Origin: Gammaproteobacteria bacterium Ga0077536
GTDB taxonomy: Bacteria > Pseudomonadota > Gammaproteobacteria > Ga0077536
Direction of reading: 5' to 3'
DNA length: 64,000 bases
NCBI GenBank assembly: GCA_001464935.1
Contig: LNEL01000037.1
Span: forward strand, 1 to 64,000
In this document: piece by piece, positions 49,725 to 57,855 of the stretch
Layout: each line of letters starts with the position of its first letter
How positions within the stretch are numbered: position 1 is the stretch's first letter
Program-made: the position numbers and the translations under genes
The notes under the pieces: generated by a model
The model's database searches: none
What the model saw: only the letters and a program-made list of their open reading frames with translations
What the model was told of the DNA's origin: nothing

Positions 49725-52535
49725 CTAGGCCGGCACCAGGCCCAGGATCGCTTCGGCTGCTGCCGGTTTCACGAGGTGGTGATCGAAACCGGCCTGCAGC
49801 GATTTCTCGCGATCTTCGGGCTGCCCGTATCCCGTCAACGCAATCAGCACGCTCTTCGCGGTGCGCGGATCCGCGCGCAGCTGGCGCGCGATTTCGAATC
49901 CGTCCATGTCGGGCAGACCGATGTCGAGCAGAATCACCGCCGGCCGTTCACGCGCCGCGAGGTCCAGTGCGCTCGCGCCTTCGTAGGCCGAGATCACATC
50001 GTGACCATGCATCTGCAGCAGCAGCGCCAGGCTGTCGGTCGCATCGCGGTTGTCGTCGACGAGCAGGATGCGCTTGCCGACGGGCACAGCGGTGGCCCGC
50101 GGCGCCGGCGTCTCGAGCGTCACCACCGGTGTCTCGATGCACGGCAGCCGCACGACGAACTCGCTGCCACGCCCGCGGCCGGCGCTGTGCGCGCTGACGC
50201 GACCGCCGTGCTTTTCGATCAGCCGCTTGACCAGCGAAAGGCCTATCCCGAGACCGCCCTCGGCGCGATCGAGGCTGTTGTCCGCCTGGTAGAAGAGCTC
50301 GAAAATGTTGCTCAGCGAGTGGGCGTCGATGCCGCGACCGTTGTCGCGCACGCGCACCACCGCGAACTCACCGTCGCTCCAGCGGCTGCGCTCGAGCGTG
50401 ATCTCGATATGGCCGGCGTTGTCGGTGTACTTGGCGGCGTTGTTCAGCAGATTGCTGACGACCTGCGCCAGGCGCGTGAAGTCGCCATCGACCGTGACGG
50501 GCACCGCCGGCAGCTGGATCGTCAGTTGATGTTCGCGGGCCGTGAGCAGTGGCCGGCTCGTCTCGACCGCGTGGCGCACGACCTCCGCGAGATTCACCGG
50601 CTCCTTCTGCAGCACGATGCGGCCGCGCGACACGCGCGAGACATCGAGCAGATCATCGACGAGGTGCACGAGCTGGTTGACCTGGCGCTCGATCATCGCG
50701 CGTGCGCCCTCGATCGTGGGGTCGCGTGGCGCGGCCGAGCGCATCAGTTCGACGGCATTGACGATCGGCGACAGCGGATTGCGCAGTTCGTGCGCGAGCA
50801 TCGCGAGAAACTCGTCCTTGCGGCGCGCGGAATCCTGCAGCAGCGTCTCGGCCTGCTTGCGCTCCGTGATGTCGACGCACACGCCGACGAAGCGCTCCGC
50901 CCGGCCGTGCGAGTCGAAAAAGAAGCGGCCGGCCGTGTCGACCCACAGCAGGCGGCTGTCGTCGCGCCGCTGCAGACGATGTTCGCAGCGGAACACATCC
51001 TGCTCGCGCTCGGCGCGCGACCACTCGGCGAGCAGGCGCGACAGATCGTCCGGCGGCACCGCCTGCTGCCACATTTCGAACGGTGACTCGCATTCGTCGC
51101 CGGCGCCAAGCCCGAGCAGCAGATGGTGGCTCTTCGACCAGTGCGTGACGCCGCTGACGAGATCCGTGTCCCAGGTCGCGACGGCTGCGATCTCCATCGC
51201 GAGCTGCAGCCGTTCTTCGGACAGCCGCAGCGCGAGTTCCGCCTCCTTGCGCGAGGTGATGTCCGCGTGCGTGCCCAGCGCCCGCAACGGCGTGCCGTCC
51301 GGCGCGCGTTCGACGACACGTCCGCGATCGATCACCCAGCGCCAGGAGCCATTGCGGTGGCGCAGGCGATGTTCTGACTCGTAATAGGCCGTGGTGCCAT
51401 CGAGATGCGCGGCGAGGATGGCCTTCACGCGCGCCATGTCCTGGGGATGGACGAGCCGCTCCCACGTGCTGAGACTCTGTTCCAGTTCGTGCAGCTCGTA
51501 GCCGAGTATCGCGGCCCACTTGCCGTCGTAGGTCACGTCATTGGTGACGCAGTTCCAGTCCCAGAAGCCGAGCTTGCCGGCATCCAGCGCCATCATGAAC
51601 TTGTTCTGGCTCGTGCGGACCTGCGCCTCGGCCTGTTTGCGGTCCTCGATTTCCAGGGCCACGCCGACCCAGTGCGTGTCGGTGATGTCGGCCTGCTTCA
51701 CCGGCTGGACCCGGACGTGCAGCATCCGGTAGATCCCGTCCGCGCCGCGCACCGGGAGCTCGAGGTCGCCGGCCTCGCCCGACTCGAACAGCGTGCGCCA
51801 GCGCGCGAATGCTTCGCTGCGGGTCTCGGGCGGCAGCACGTTGACCCAGCCCATGCCCCGCAGCTCAGACAGTGGCAGGCCGGTGAACCGCTCGGTGAAC
51901 GGGTTCACGTAGAGCAATGAACCGTCCGCATGCGCCTGGAACACGACGAGGGGCGCATCCTCCGCCAGCGCGCGATAGCGCACTTCATTGTCCTGCAGTG
52001 CGAGGCGCGACAGCTCGGCGCGGTTGACGATCTCGATGAGCTTGCCGATGACGTCCGCGATTTCCTGCAGCGTCGAAATCTCGTCCGCGGACCAGTTCCG
52101 CGCCTTGTCGTCCATTACGCACACCGCGCCTATCGAGCGGCCACGCACGTGCAGCGGCACCCCGAGATAGGCGGCGAGGTCGGGCGTGGCTTCGAGCGCA
52201 TGGTGTTCGAAGCGCGGGTCCAGTCTCAGATCGGACACCACCAGCGGCCGGTCCGTGATCGCGACGTACGCGCAACTGATGCCGGGCCCGACGCGCTCGA
52301 GCTTCGGTGTTTCCGTGCCCACCGTGTTCTCGACCGCGCTCTTGACGAAGACATACTGGTCGTCGGTGATCGAGATGTAGCACGCCGCCGCCTTCAGCAC
52401 GTGGCGCGCGAGGTTGCCGTAACGGTCGAGTTCCGCGTCCGGCTCCGGCCCGTGCAGGCCCGAGGCGCGCACGACTGCCAGCCGCGAGGCATCCCTCAGC
52501 GGTTCGGAAAATCCGTCGTGATCGACGTCAGACAT
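49725..52535 (-). CDS. Soluble hybrid sensor histidine kinase (GAF-PAS-PAS-PAS-HisKA-HATPase-REC)
   Basis: This 936-residue protein has no membrane helices. Approximate order: GAF (40-175), three PAS/PAC domains (185-305, 312-430, 435-560), HisKA with the phospho-accepting His in LAMLAHELRNPLSP, HATPase (NLLNNAAKYT, VRDNGRGI, GLGIGLSLV), and a C-terminal receiver (RILLVDDNRDATD, phospho-accepting Asp in VILLDIGLPDMDG). The start MSDVDHDG at 52535 overlaps the end of a possible small upstream ORF. The signal is unknown. No DNA-binding output domain and no partner regulator is adjacent. It is convergent with the dmp operon, which by itself does not show a regulatory link. Confidence 0.9.
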   Translation of the reverse strand: MSDVDHDGFSEPLRDASRLAVVRASGLHGPEPDAELDRYGNLARHVLKAAACYISITDDQYVFVKSAVENTVGTETPKLERVGPGISCAYVAITDRPLVVSDLRLDPRFEHHALEATPDLAAYLGVPLHVRGRSIGAVCVMDDKARNWSADEISTLQEIADVIGKLIEIVNRAELSRLALQDNEVRYRALAEDAPLVVFQAHADGSLLYVNPFTERFTGLPLSELRGMGWVNVLPPETRSEAFARWRTLFESGEAGDLELPVRGADGIYRMLHVRVQPVKQADITDTHWVGVALEIEDRKQAEAQVRTSQNKFMMALDAGKLGFWDWNCVTNDVTYDGKWAAILGYELHELEQSLSTWERLVHPQDMARVKAILAAHLDGTTAYYESEHRLRHRNGSWRWVIDRGRVVERAPDGTPLRALGTHADITSRKEAELALRLSEERLQLAMEIAAVATWDTDLVSGVTHWSKSHHLLLGLGAGDECESPFEMWQQAVPPDDLSRLLAEWSRAEREQDVFRCEHRLQRRDDSRLLWVDTAGRFFFDSHGRAERFVGVCVDITERKQAETLLQDSARRKDEFLAMLAHELRNPLSPIVNAVELMRSAAPRDPTIEGARAMIERQVNQLVHLVDDLLDVSRVSRGRIVLQKEPVNLAEVVRHAVETSRPLLTAREHQLTIQLPAVPVTVDGDFTRLAQVVSNLLNNAAKYTDNAGHIEITLERSRWSDGEFAVVRVRDNGRGIDAHSLSNIFELFYQADNSLDRAEGGLGIGLSLVKRLIEKHGGRVSAHSAGRGRGSEFVVRLPCIETPVVTLETPAPRATAVPVGKRILLVDDNRDATDSLALLLQMHGHDVISAYEGASALDLAARERPAVILLDIGLPDMDGFEIARQLRADPRTAKSVLIALTGYGQPEDREKSLQAGFDHHLVKPAAAEAILGLVPA

Positions 52536-52734
52536 CGGCGGCCACGCGTCGCAGTGAGCGGGCGGCCGCAGGTGAGGGCAGTTCATGCACGCAGGTGGGC
52601 ACACGTTCCACCGCCAGCGGACGCGCGGAGAAGGCCATCTGGGGCATGATCATTGCGGCCTCCGGCAACTCGGTGAACAGCCGTTGAATGGTGTCGGCGG
52701 ACAGGGTTCTTGTCTGTAAGACAACGCCTGACAC
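52528..52734 (-). CDS. Possible small protein coupled to the hybrid kinase
   Basis: A 68-codon frame starts at GTG 52734 after GGGAAG and ends 8 bp inside the start of the kinase gene (ATGTCTGA overlap). The predicted peptide contains ADTIQRLFTELPEAAMIMPQ and a basic C-terminal half. No known family is recognised. The arrangement suggests translational coupling, but the frame may also be chance in GC-rich DNA. Confidence 0.35.
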   Translation of the reverse strand: MSGVVLQTRTLSADTIQRLFTELPEAAMIMPQMAFSARPLAVERVPTCVHELPSPAAARSLRRVAADV

Positions 52735-52780
52735 TTCGACTTCCCGCGCCCCGGACGGCGCCTGGTGAGATCCTGGATCT

Positions 52781-53200
52781 TCAGACCGGCACTGCCAACG
52801 TCGCCGCGTCGCCTAGCCTCCCCCTGATCTCGGCCGGGATCGGGCATTTCTTCAGGGTCACCGGCTCCACGCTCACGCAGATGGCCCGCGCGGTGAACAC
52901 CGGCTTGCCGTCGACCGTCCCGACATACCCGATATCGAACGACGTCGATCCATAACGCACGATGCCGACTTCGATCACAAGCAGGTCCCCACTGTGCGCC
53001 GGCGCCTGCCATTCGAGCACCGAGCGCACCACCATCCAGTCCCAGCCCAGCGACTTGAAGTTGCCACCCGGCGACAGGCTGCTGATCCACTGCTCGCTCG
53101 CGTCGTCCATGTACACCATGTAGTTGGCGTTGAAGACCACGCCCTGTTGATCGCACTCGCCGTAGCGGACGCGGGTCTGGTAACGGAAGGGCATCGGCAA
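52781..53200 (-). CDS. YbgC/4-hydroxybenzoyl-CoA thioesterase-like hotdog protein
   Basis: This 139-residue single hotdog protein has the catalytic segment GECDQQGVVFNANYMVYMDD (Asp at the 4-HBT position) and SVLEWQAPAHSGDLLVIEV. It is predicted to hydrolyse short or aromatic acyl-CoA thioesters in the cytoplasm. Starts at residues 1 or 3 (both ATG) are possible. A monocistronic-looking gene between the small ORF and the third LLM gene. Confidence 0.9.
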   Translation of the reverse strand: MPMPFRYQTRVRYGECDQQGVVFNANYMVYMDDASEQWISSLSPGGNFKSLGWDWMVVRSVLEWQAPAHSGDLLVIEVGIVRYGSTSFDIGYVGTVDGKPVFTARAICVSVEPVTLKKCPIPAEIRGRLGDAATLAVPV

Positions 53201-53310
53201 GACCTCGGGCAGTGGAAAGGCAGCGTCGGATTATAGAGGGGCCGATGCTTCTGCCGCCCGGATTCGGTTGCGTGTCGGCAGGGCGGCAGGGCGGGCGTTG
53301 GACACCGGCC

Positions 53311-54228
53311 TCACAGTCGTGTCGCCAAGCCCTCCAGCGCCTCCCAATCCGGCACCGACTGGTAGTTGACCCCCGCCGCGAGCACCTTCGGCGTCGCTTC
53401 CGGTGGTAGCAGGCGGATGGTGTTCAGGATGACCTGCGTGGCGCCGGCGTCGAAGTGCTGTTGGACGCGGTCGCGGATCTGCGCTTCCGTGCCCCAGGCG
53501 ACGAGGGCGTCGATCAGGCGGTTGCTGCCGCCGCCCTGCAGGTCCTGCTCGGTGTAGCCAAGGCGCAGCCAGTTCTTGTAGTGGTTCGGCGTCACGAAGT
53601 AGAACTCGAGCGCCTTGCGGGCCGCGGCGCGCGCGGCTTTGGCGTCCGTGGTCCAGCACACGTGCTGCGCGGTGCAGAGCCATTTGTCGGGGCCGATGAT
53701 CTCGCGCGTGCGGCGGGTGTGCTCGGGCGGTGAGTTGAACGGGTGGGCACCACAGGTGCGCGTGCCGGACAGTTCGATCATCTTCCAGCCGAGGGCGCCG
53801 AGCACCACCGGCGGATCTTCGCCGAGCAGATGTTCGCGCGCGCGGTCCATGTCATCGAGGTAGTTGCGCATCGTCGTCAGCGGCTTGCCGTAGGCGTGGC
53901 CGTGCGCGCCGCTGACGATCGACTCGTGCGAGACGCCGAGGCCCATCACGAAGCGATCGCCGTGGAAGGACCGGAGGCTGCGGCCACTCTGCACGCAGGT
54001 CATCGGATCCCGCCCGTAGATGTTCGCAATGCCGCTCGCAATGGTGATGCGCTCGGTCTGGCTCAGCAGGTAACCGCCGAGCGTGAAGCTCTCGTAGTAA
54101 TACACCTCCGGATACCAGATCGACTGGTAGCCCAGCGCCTCGATGCGCCGGGCGGCAGTCGCCAGTTCGGCGCCAGAGAAATTGTCGGGATACAGGAATA
54201 CGCCAACGCTTTTGTCGGTGATGGACAT
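53311..54228 (-). CDS. LLM class flavin-dependent oxidoreductase (F420-type)
   Basis: This 305-residue luciferase-like protein reads VGVFLYPDNFSGAELATAAR, then GYQSIWYPEVYYYESF, TERITIASGIANIYGRDP and FVMGLGVSHES. These features are typical of F420-associated LLM proteins. The start at 54228 follows GGGAAGCGAG; the long upstream extension is a shadow of the beta-lactamase-like gene. It lies 32 bp downstream of that gene on the same strand, so an operon is likely. Substrate unknown. If it needs F420, the genome should carry F420 synthesis genes. Confidence 0.88.
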   Translation of the reverse strand: MSITDKSVGVFLYPDNFSGAELATAARRIEALGYQSIWYPEVYYYESFTLGGYLLSQTERITIASGIANIYGRDPMTCVQSGRSLRSFHGDRFVMGLGVSHESIVSGAHGHAYGKPLTTMRNYLDDMDRAREHLLGEDPPVVLGALGWKMIELSGTRTCGAHPFNSPPEHTRRTREIIGPDKWLCTAQHVCWTTDAKAARAAARKALEFYFVTPNHYKNWLRLGYTEQDLQGGGSNRLIDALVAWGTEAQIRDRVQQHFDAGATQVILNTIRLLPPEATPKVLAAGVNYQSVPDWEALEGLATRL

Positions 54229-54260
54229 GACTCGCTTCCCTCTGGCGCTGGTGGCGCTCG

Positions 54261-55427
54261 TTATCGGATGCTGGCGTACAGTCCCGCTTCGTAGCCGATC
54301 AGGGTCTTCAGCACCTGCGGGTCGTTCGCCGGCAAGAGCTGCATCATCAGCACGGCCGTCAGCTTTCGCGTGGGGTCGATCCAGTAGAACGTGTTGTGCA
54401 CGCCGGCCCAGGCCAGGCTGTGCGCCGCGCGGCAGCCGGGAATGTCTTCGGTGTTGATCACGAAGGACAGCCCCCACTTCGCCACCTGGCCCGGGAACAG
54501 TTCGGCGGACAGTGCCATCGCCGGGTTGTCGCTGACGAAAGGTGGCACCTCGATGTCGCCGATCGCGTTCTGGCCCATCAGCTTGACGGTGGCTTCGCTC
54601 AGCACGCGCGCGCCGTCGAGGCTGCCACCGTTCAGGATCATGCGTGTGAAGCGCAGGTAGTCCGGCCCGGTCGAGTAAAGACCACCGCCGCCCATGTGGA
54701 AGTCGGCGTCACTCGGGAACTCGAAGTCGAGGCGGTTGACGGCGCCGTCCGGCGTGCGCGCGGCGGCGGCGACGAGGCGTGCCTGCATGTCCGGTCGCAG
54801 CACGAAGCTCGTGTCCTTCATCTGCAGCGGGCCCAGCAGGTGGCGTTGCAGATAGTCCTCGAGCTTCAGGCCGCTGACGATTTCGACGATACGCCCGACC
54901 CAGTCGATGCCGATGCCGTATTCCCAGCGCTCGCCCGGATCGAACACCAGCGGGGCCTGCAGCGAACCGTACTGACAGGTCGCGATCGACGGCAGGCCGG
55001 CCTGCGCCATGTAGCGGCCGACGTTCGCGTTGAACAGGTCATACGAGTAACCGCTCGTGTGCGTCAGCAGATGTCGCAGCGTGACGTCACGCTTCGGCGC
55101 GCGCAGCTGGGGTGTGCCGTCCGCGTTGAAGCCGAGCAGGACTTGCGCCTCGCCGATCTGCGGCGCGATCTCCTTCATCGCCTGGTCCAGCGCGAGCTTG
55201 CCCTGCTCGACGAGCTGCATCACGGCGGCCGCGGTGATGGCCTTGGTCATCGACGCGATGCGGAACACCGTGTCGAGTTGCATGGGCGGCGTGTCGCCGG
55301 GGCCGGCCTTGCCGAAGGCGCCGGTGTAGATGACGCCGTTGGCGTCGGCCGCGAGGGCGACGATGCCGGGCACGGCGCCTTCGGCGATGGCAGTGGACAG
55401 ATGCTGGTCTATCGCGGAATTCGACAC
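54261..55427 (-). CDS. Class C beta-lactamase-like serine hydrolase
   Basis: This 388-residue penicillin-binding-protein-fold esterase has the SxxK nucleophile motif SMTK at residues 59-62 (FRIASMTKAITAAAVMQL), the Tyr at 170 in RWEYGIGIDWVG, and the family's LRHLLTHTSGYSYD. No signal peptide on the chosen GTG start (55427), so it is likely a cytoplasmic esterase of the EstB type, not a periplasmic antibiotic-resistance enzyme. An ATG 19 codons upstream is an alternative. It is divergent from the cyclo-ligase fusion gene across 211 bp. Confidence 0.87.
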   Translation of the reverse strand: MSNSAIDQHLSTAIAEGAVPGIVALAADANGVIYTGAFGKAGPGDTPPMQLDTVFRIASMTKAITAAAVMQLVEQGKLALDQAMKEIAPQIGEAQVLLGFNADGTPQLRAPKRDVTLRHLLTHTSGYSYDLFNANVGRYMAQAGLPSIATCQYGSLQAPLVFDPGERWEYGIGIDWVGRIVEIVSGLKLEDYLQRHLLGPLQMKDTSFVLRPDMQARLVAAAARTPDGAVNRLDFEFPSDADFHMGGGGLYSTGPDYLRFTRMILNGGSLDGARVLSEATVKLMGQNAIGDIEVPPFVSDNPAMALSAELFPGQVAKWGLSFVINTEDIPGCRAAHSLAWAGVHNTFYWIDPTRKLTAVLMMQLLPANDPQVLKTLIGYEAGLYASIR

Positions 55428-55638
55428 GGGGCCCCCGGCTGACAGTGGTGATGGTGCGCCGATTATACGGGGCGCCTGCGACATTGCGCCGGCGCTGGTC
55501 GGACCTCGACGACCGCGTGTCGGGTCGTGGCCGATGATGCGCTGCAGTGTGCCTGTCAGACAGCCGCGCGCGTCACGGCCGGGTGGGCCAGGGGCGACGG
55601 GGGCACGCATATACTGCCTGCGAACACGGAGCATCGAC

Positions 55639-56730
55639 GTGCAATCCTGGCCCGAGATTCGCACCTGGCGTCGCGCGCAGCGCGAACTGCTGTTGGCCCG
55701 CAGAATGGCGATGACGGTCGCCGCACGAACGGCGATTGCGGCGCGCATCGAACGCGAGCTGCTCGACGTGGCGGCGTCGCTGCCGCTCGCCTGCGTCGGC
55801 TATTACTGGCCGTTCAAGGGCGAGACGGATCTGCATCCGCTGGTCGCGCAGTTGATCGAACGTGGCGCGACAGCAGCCCTCCCCGTCGTCGTCGAGAAGC
55901 AGGCGCCGATGATCTTCCGAGCGTGGGCGCCGGGACAGCCGCTCGCGCGCGGCATCTGGGACATTCCGATCCCGGCCGACGGGCCGCCGGTACAGCCGAG
56001 TCTGCTGCTCGTGCCGCTGCTGGGTTTTGATGGCGCGGGGTTCCGGCTCGGGTACGGCGGGGGCTACTACGATCGCACGCTGGCGGCGCTGCACGAGAAG
56101 CCGTTGACGATAGGCGTCGGTGGCGCGGGCGGCAGGCTCGACACCATCCACCCGCAAGCGCACGACATCCCGATGGATCGCATCGTCACCGAAGATGGCT
56201 GGCTGGAACCCGACGCACCGATGCCCGATCCGCCGCGCGAGTCGCGCGCGCCCGCATCCTCACCGTGCCAGATCGCCGATGCGCCGGCCGACTACATGGG
56301 GTACATCGATGCGCCGACGCTGGCGAACACTCTCAACGAACTGCTGATGGCCGAGCGCGCGGGTGCCCGTGCGGTCGCGGCAATCGCCAAGCGCGAGGCC
56401 GCCTGGGGCGAGCAGGCCCTGCTGCAGTCCGTCGTGCACGATGAAGCCTCGTGCTGCGCGATGCTGACACGGCAGATCGCAAGGCTCGGCGCGACGCCGT
56501 CGGCGCAGACCGGCGAGTTCTATCACAGGCTCATCGCGGTCGACGATTACGCGCAGCAGCTGGCGTTGCTCAATCGCGGGCAGGTCTGGGTGGTCAGAAA
56601 ACTGCTTGACGTCCTGCCGCGCGTGCAGGACCCCGAACTCGCGCGCGACCTGCGCGCGATGCTCGACGTGCATGAGCGCAACATCGCCGCCTGCGCGGCG
56701 GTGCTGACGGACGACGATCGGCGTCCGTAA
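55639..56730 (+). CDS. Fusion: 5-formyltetrahydrofolate cyclo-ligase plus DUF6306-like ferritin-fold domain
   Basis: This 363-residue two-domain protein has an N-terminal part (1-195) that is a 5-FTHF cyclo-ligase, with the ATP/folate motif GFRLGYGGGYYDR at residues 134-146 and WPFKGETDLHPL. It converts 5-formyl-THF to 5,10-methenyl-THF using ATP. A Pro-rich linker (about 191-215) leads to a four-helix domain at 218-360 (TLANTLNELLMAERAGARAV, then HDEASCCAMLTRQIARLG and MLDVHERNIAAC). This resembles the ferritin-like DUF6306. The GTG at 55639 after GGAG is the start. The fused domain's role is unknown; its His/Glu-rich helices could bind metal. Confidence 0.87.
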   Translation: MQSWPEIRTWRRAQRELLLARRMAMTVAARTAIAARIERELLDVAASLPLACVGYYWPFKGETDLHPLVAQLIERGATAALPVVVEKQAPMIFRAWAPGQPLARGIWDIPIPADGPPVQPSLLLVPLLGFDGAGFRLGYGGGYYDRTLAALHEKPLTIGVGGAGGRLDTIHPQAHDIPMDRIVTEDGWLEPDAPMPDPPRESRAPASSPCQIADAPADYMGYIDAPTLANTLNELLMAERAGARAVAAIAKREAAWGEQALLQSVVHDEASCCAMLTRQIARLGATPSAQTGEFYHRLIAVDDYAQQLALLNRGQVWVVRKLLDVLPRVQDPELARDLRAMLDVHERNIAACAAVLTDDDRRP

Positions 56731-56819
56731 GCGGCGCGTGAAGGGGCCCGGATCCGGGAGCTGGGTGTAGGGCCGGGGCCGGCGGTCCGGCTTGAACGGC
56801 TGCCAACAGGGACGCCCTT

Positions 56820-57015
56820 GTTCGGCTTCCTGTGTCAGCCCAACGGTCATGAGGTCTCAGCCTCACCCGACCACATGAAAGTTCGGGGTAGCCCGGGTGC
56901 AACGCAGTGGAACCCGGGATCTACGGGCGCTGCCAGGCCGCTCCCGGGATCCGCGCTGCGCGCTCCTCCCGGGCTACTTCGTGCCATGCGCATGCACTTT
57001 GACAGCAACCTGCGA
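56820..57015 (+). repeat. Composite REP-type repeat, copy 5
   Basis: A GTTCGGCT...AGCCCAAC hairpin (56820-56844, one base changed in the left arm) is followed by the linker CACATGAAAGTTCGGG, the CCCGGG block from 56888 and the end motif GACAGCAACCTGCGA. It closely matches copy 4. It sits between the convergent cyclo-ligase fusion and NTF2-like genes, in the 508-bp gap 56731-57238. Confidence 0.87.
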
Positions 57016-57140
57016 AAGCCGGGATCGGGTGTCTGCACGGCGTTGAACCGCGGCAGCCCGACCGCAGGTCAGGGGTGCCGGGGATGAGCGGCGGCGGCGC
57101 CGCGATGCCGGAATGCCCTGCGCTTCATCCGGGCGGCGAG
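57016..57140 (+). repeat. Second repeat type, copy 2 (matches 30341-30486)
   Basis: It contains GGCGTTGAACCGCGGCAGCC, GGGTGCCGGGGATGA and CGCTTCATCCGGGCGGC in the same order as the element at 30341-30486. It directly follows the REP copy 5. The downstream flank AGGCCATGCTCGCGCTGC is also similar to that after 30486, so the repeated unit may extend to about 57200. Confidence 0.8.
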
Positions 57141-57238
57141 AGGCCATGCTCGCGCTGCGACCGGGCACCCAAAGAGCGCCGGACAATGCACTTTCACCGC
57201 AGCCTGCGCGAGCATTCGATGTTTACGTTGCGATGGGG

Positions 57239-57631
57239 TCAGGCGGCGTCCGTATAGCGCGGCTGTTTCGCTTTGCAGTAGGCGAGCTTCTGCACGATCC
57301 GGTCACCGCGGAAGTGGTAGAGGTCGAGGCCTTCCAGCACCTTCGCCTTGCCGTCCATCGTCAGGTGACAGTCCCAGCTCGCCATCACCTTGTCGGCGTC
57401 GACGTCGATGAACAGATCGCGCCCGACGAAGGTGACGGCGCCGAACTGCCCCGAGAACAGCGGTTCGAAGGCCCGGCGGATCGCGGCTTTGCCGTGATTG
57501 ACCGGGCCGTTGACCTCCTCGTACACCGCATCGTCGGCGAACCAGGTCATCAGGCCGTCGAGATCGTTGCGGTTGAAGCAGGCGGTGAAGGCTTCGATGA
57601 TGTGGGTGAGTTGAGTGCGACGATCGGACAC
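57239..57631 (-). CDS. NTF2-like (SnoaL-type) protein
   Basis: This 130-residue NTF2-fold protein contains IIEAFTACFNRNDLDGLMTWFADDAV split by the fold's first helices, then GKAAIRRAFEPLF and DGKAKVLEGLDLYHF. The GTG start at 57631 is supported by AGGAG 9 bp upstream; the longer upstream frame was rejected. Small ligand-binding or isomerase-like role; substrate unknown. It is not closely similar to the NTF2-like protein at 15719. Confidence 0.85.
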   Translation of the reverse strand: MSDRRTQLTHIIEAFTACFNRNDLDGLMTWFADDAVYEEVNGPVNHGKAAIRRAFEPLFSGQFGAVTFVGRDLFIDVDADKVMASWDCHLTMDGKAKVLEGLDLYHFRGDRIVQKLAYCKAKQPRYTDAA

Positions 57632-57855
57632 GGTGAGACTCCTCTGATGGTTCCTCGAGTTTAGCAGGCTCGAGAACAGGGACTGCGGTCCCCGGTGGCG
57701 TGTACGTGGGCATCGCCCGCGGGCGGCTTTCATCGGCTTGATGGATGACAGTCCCGGCAGCGGGCATTAGCATTCGGTGCCAAACCACGATCACTGACAT
57801 GTGCGATGTCGCGCCGACACTCGCATCACCACCCTGACAGACCCCAAGGATAGCG

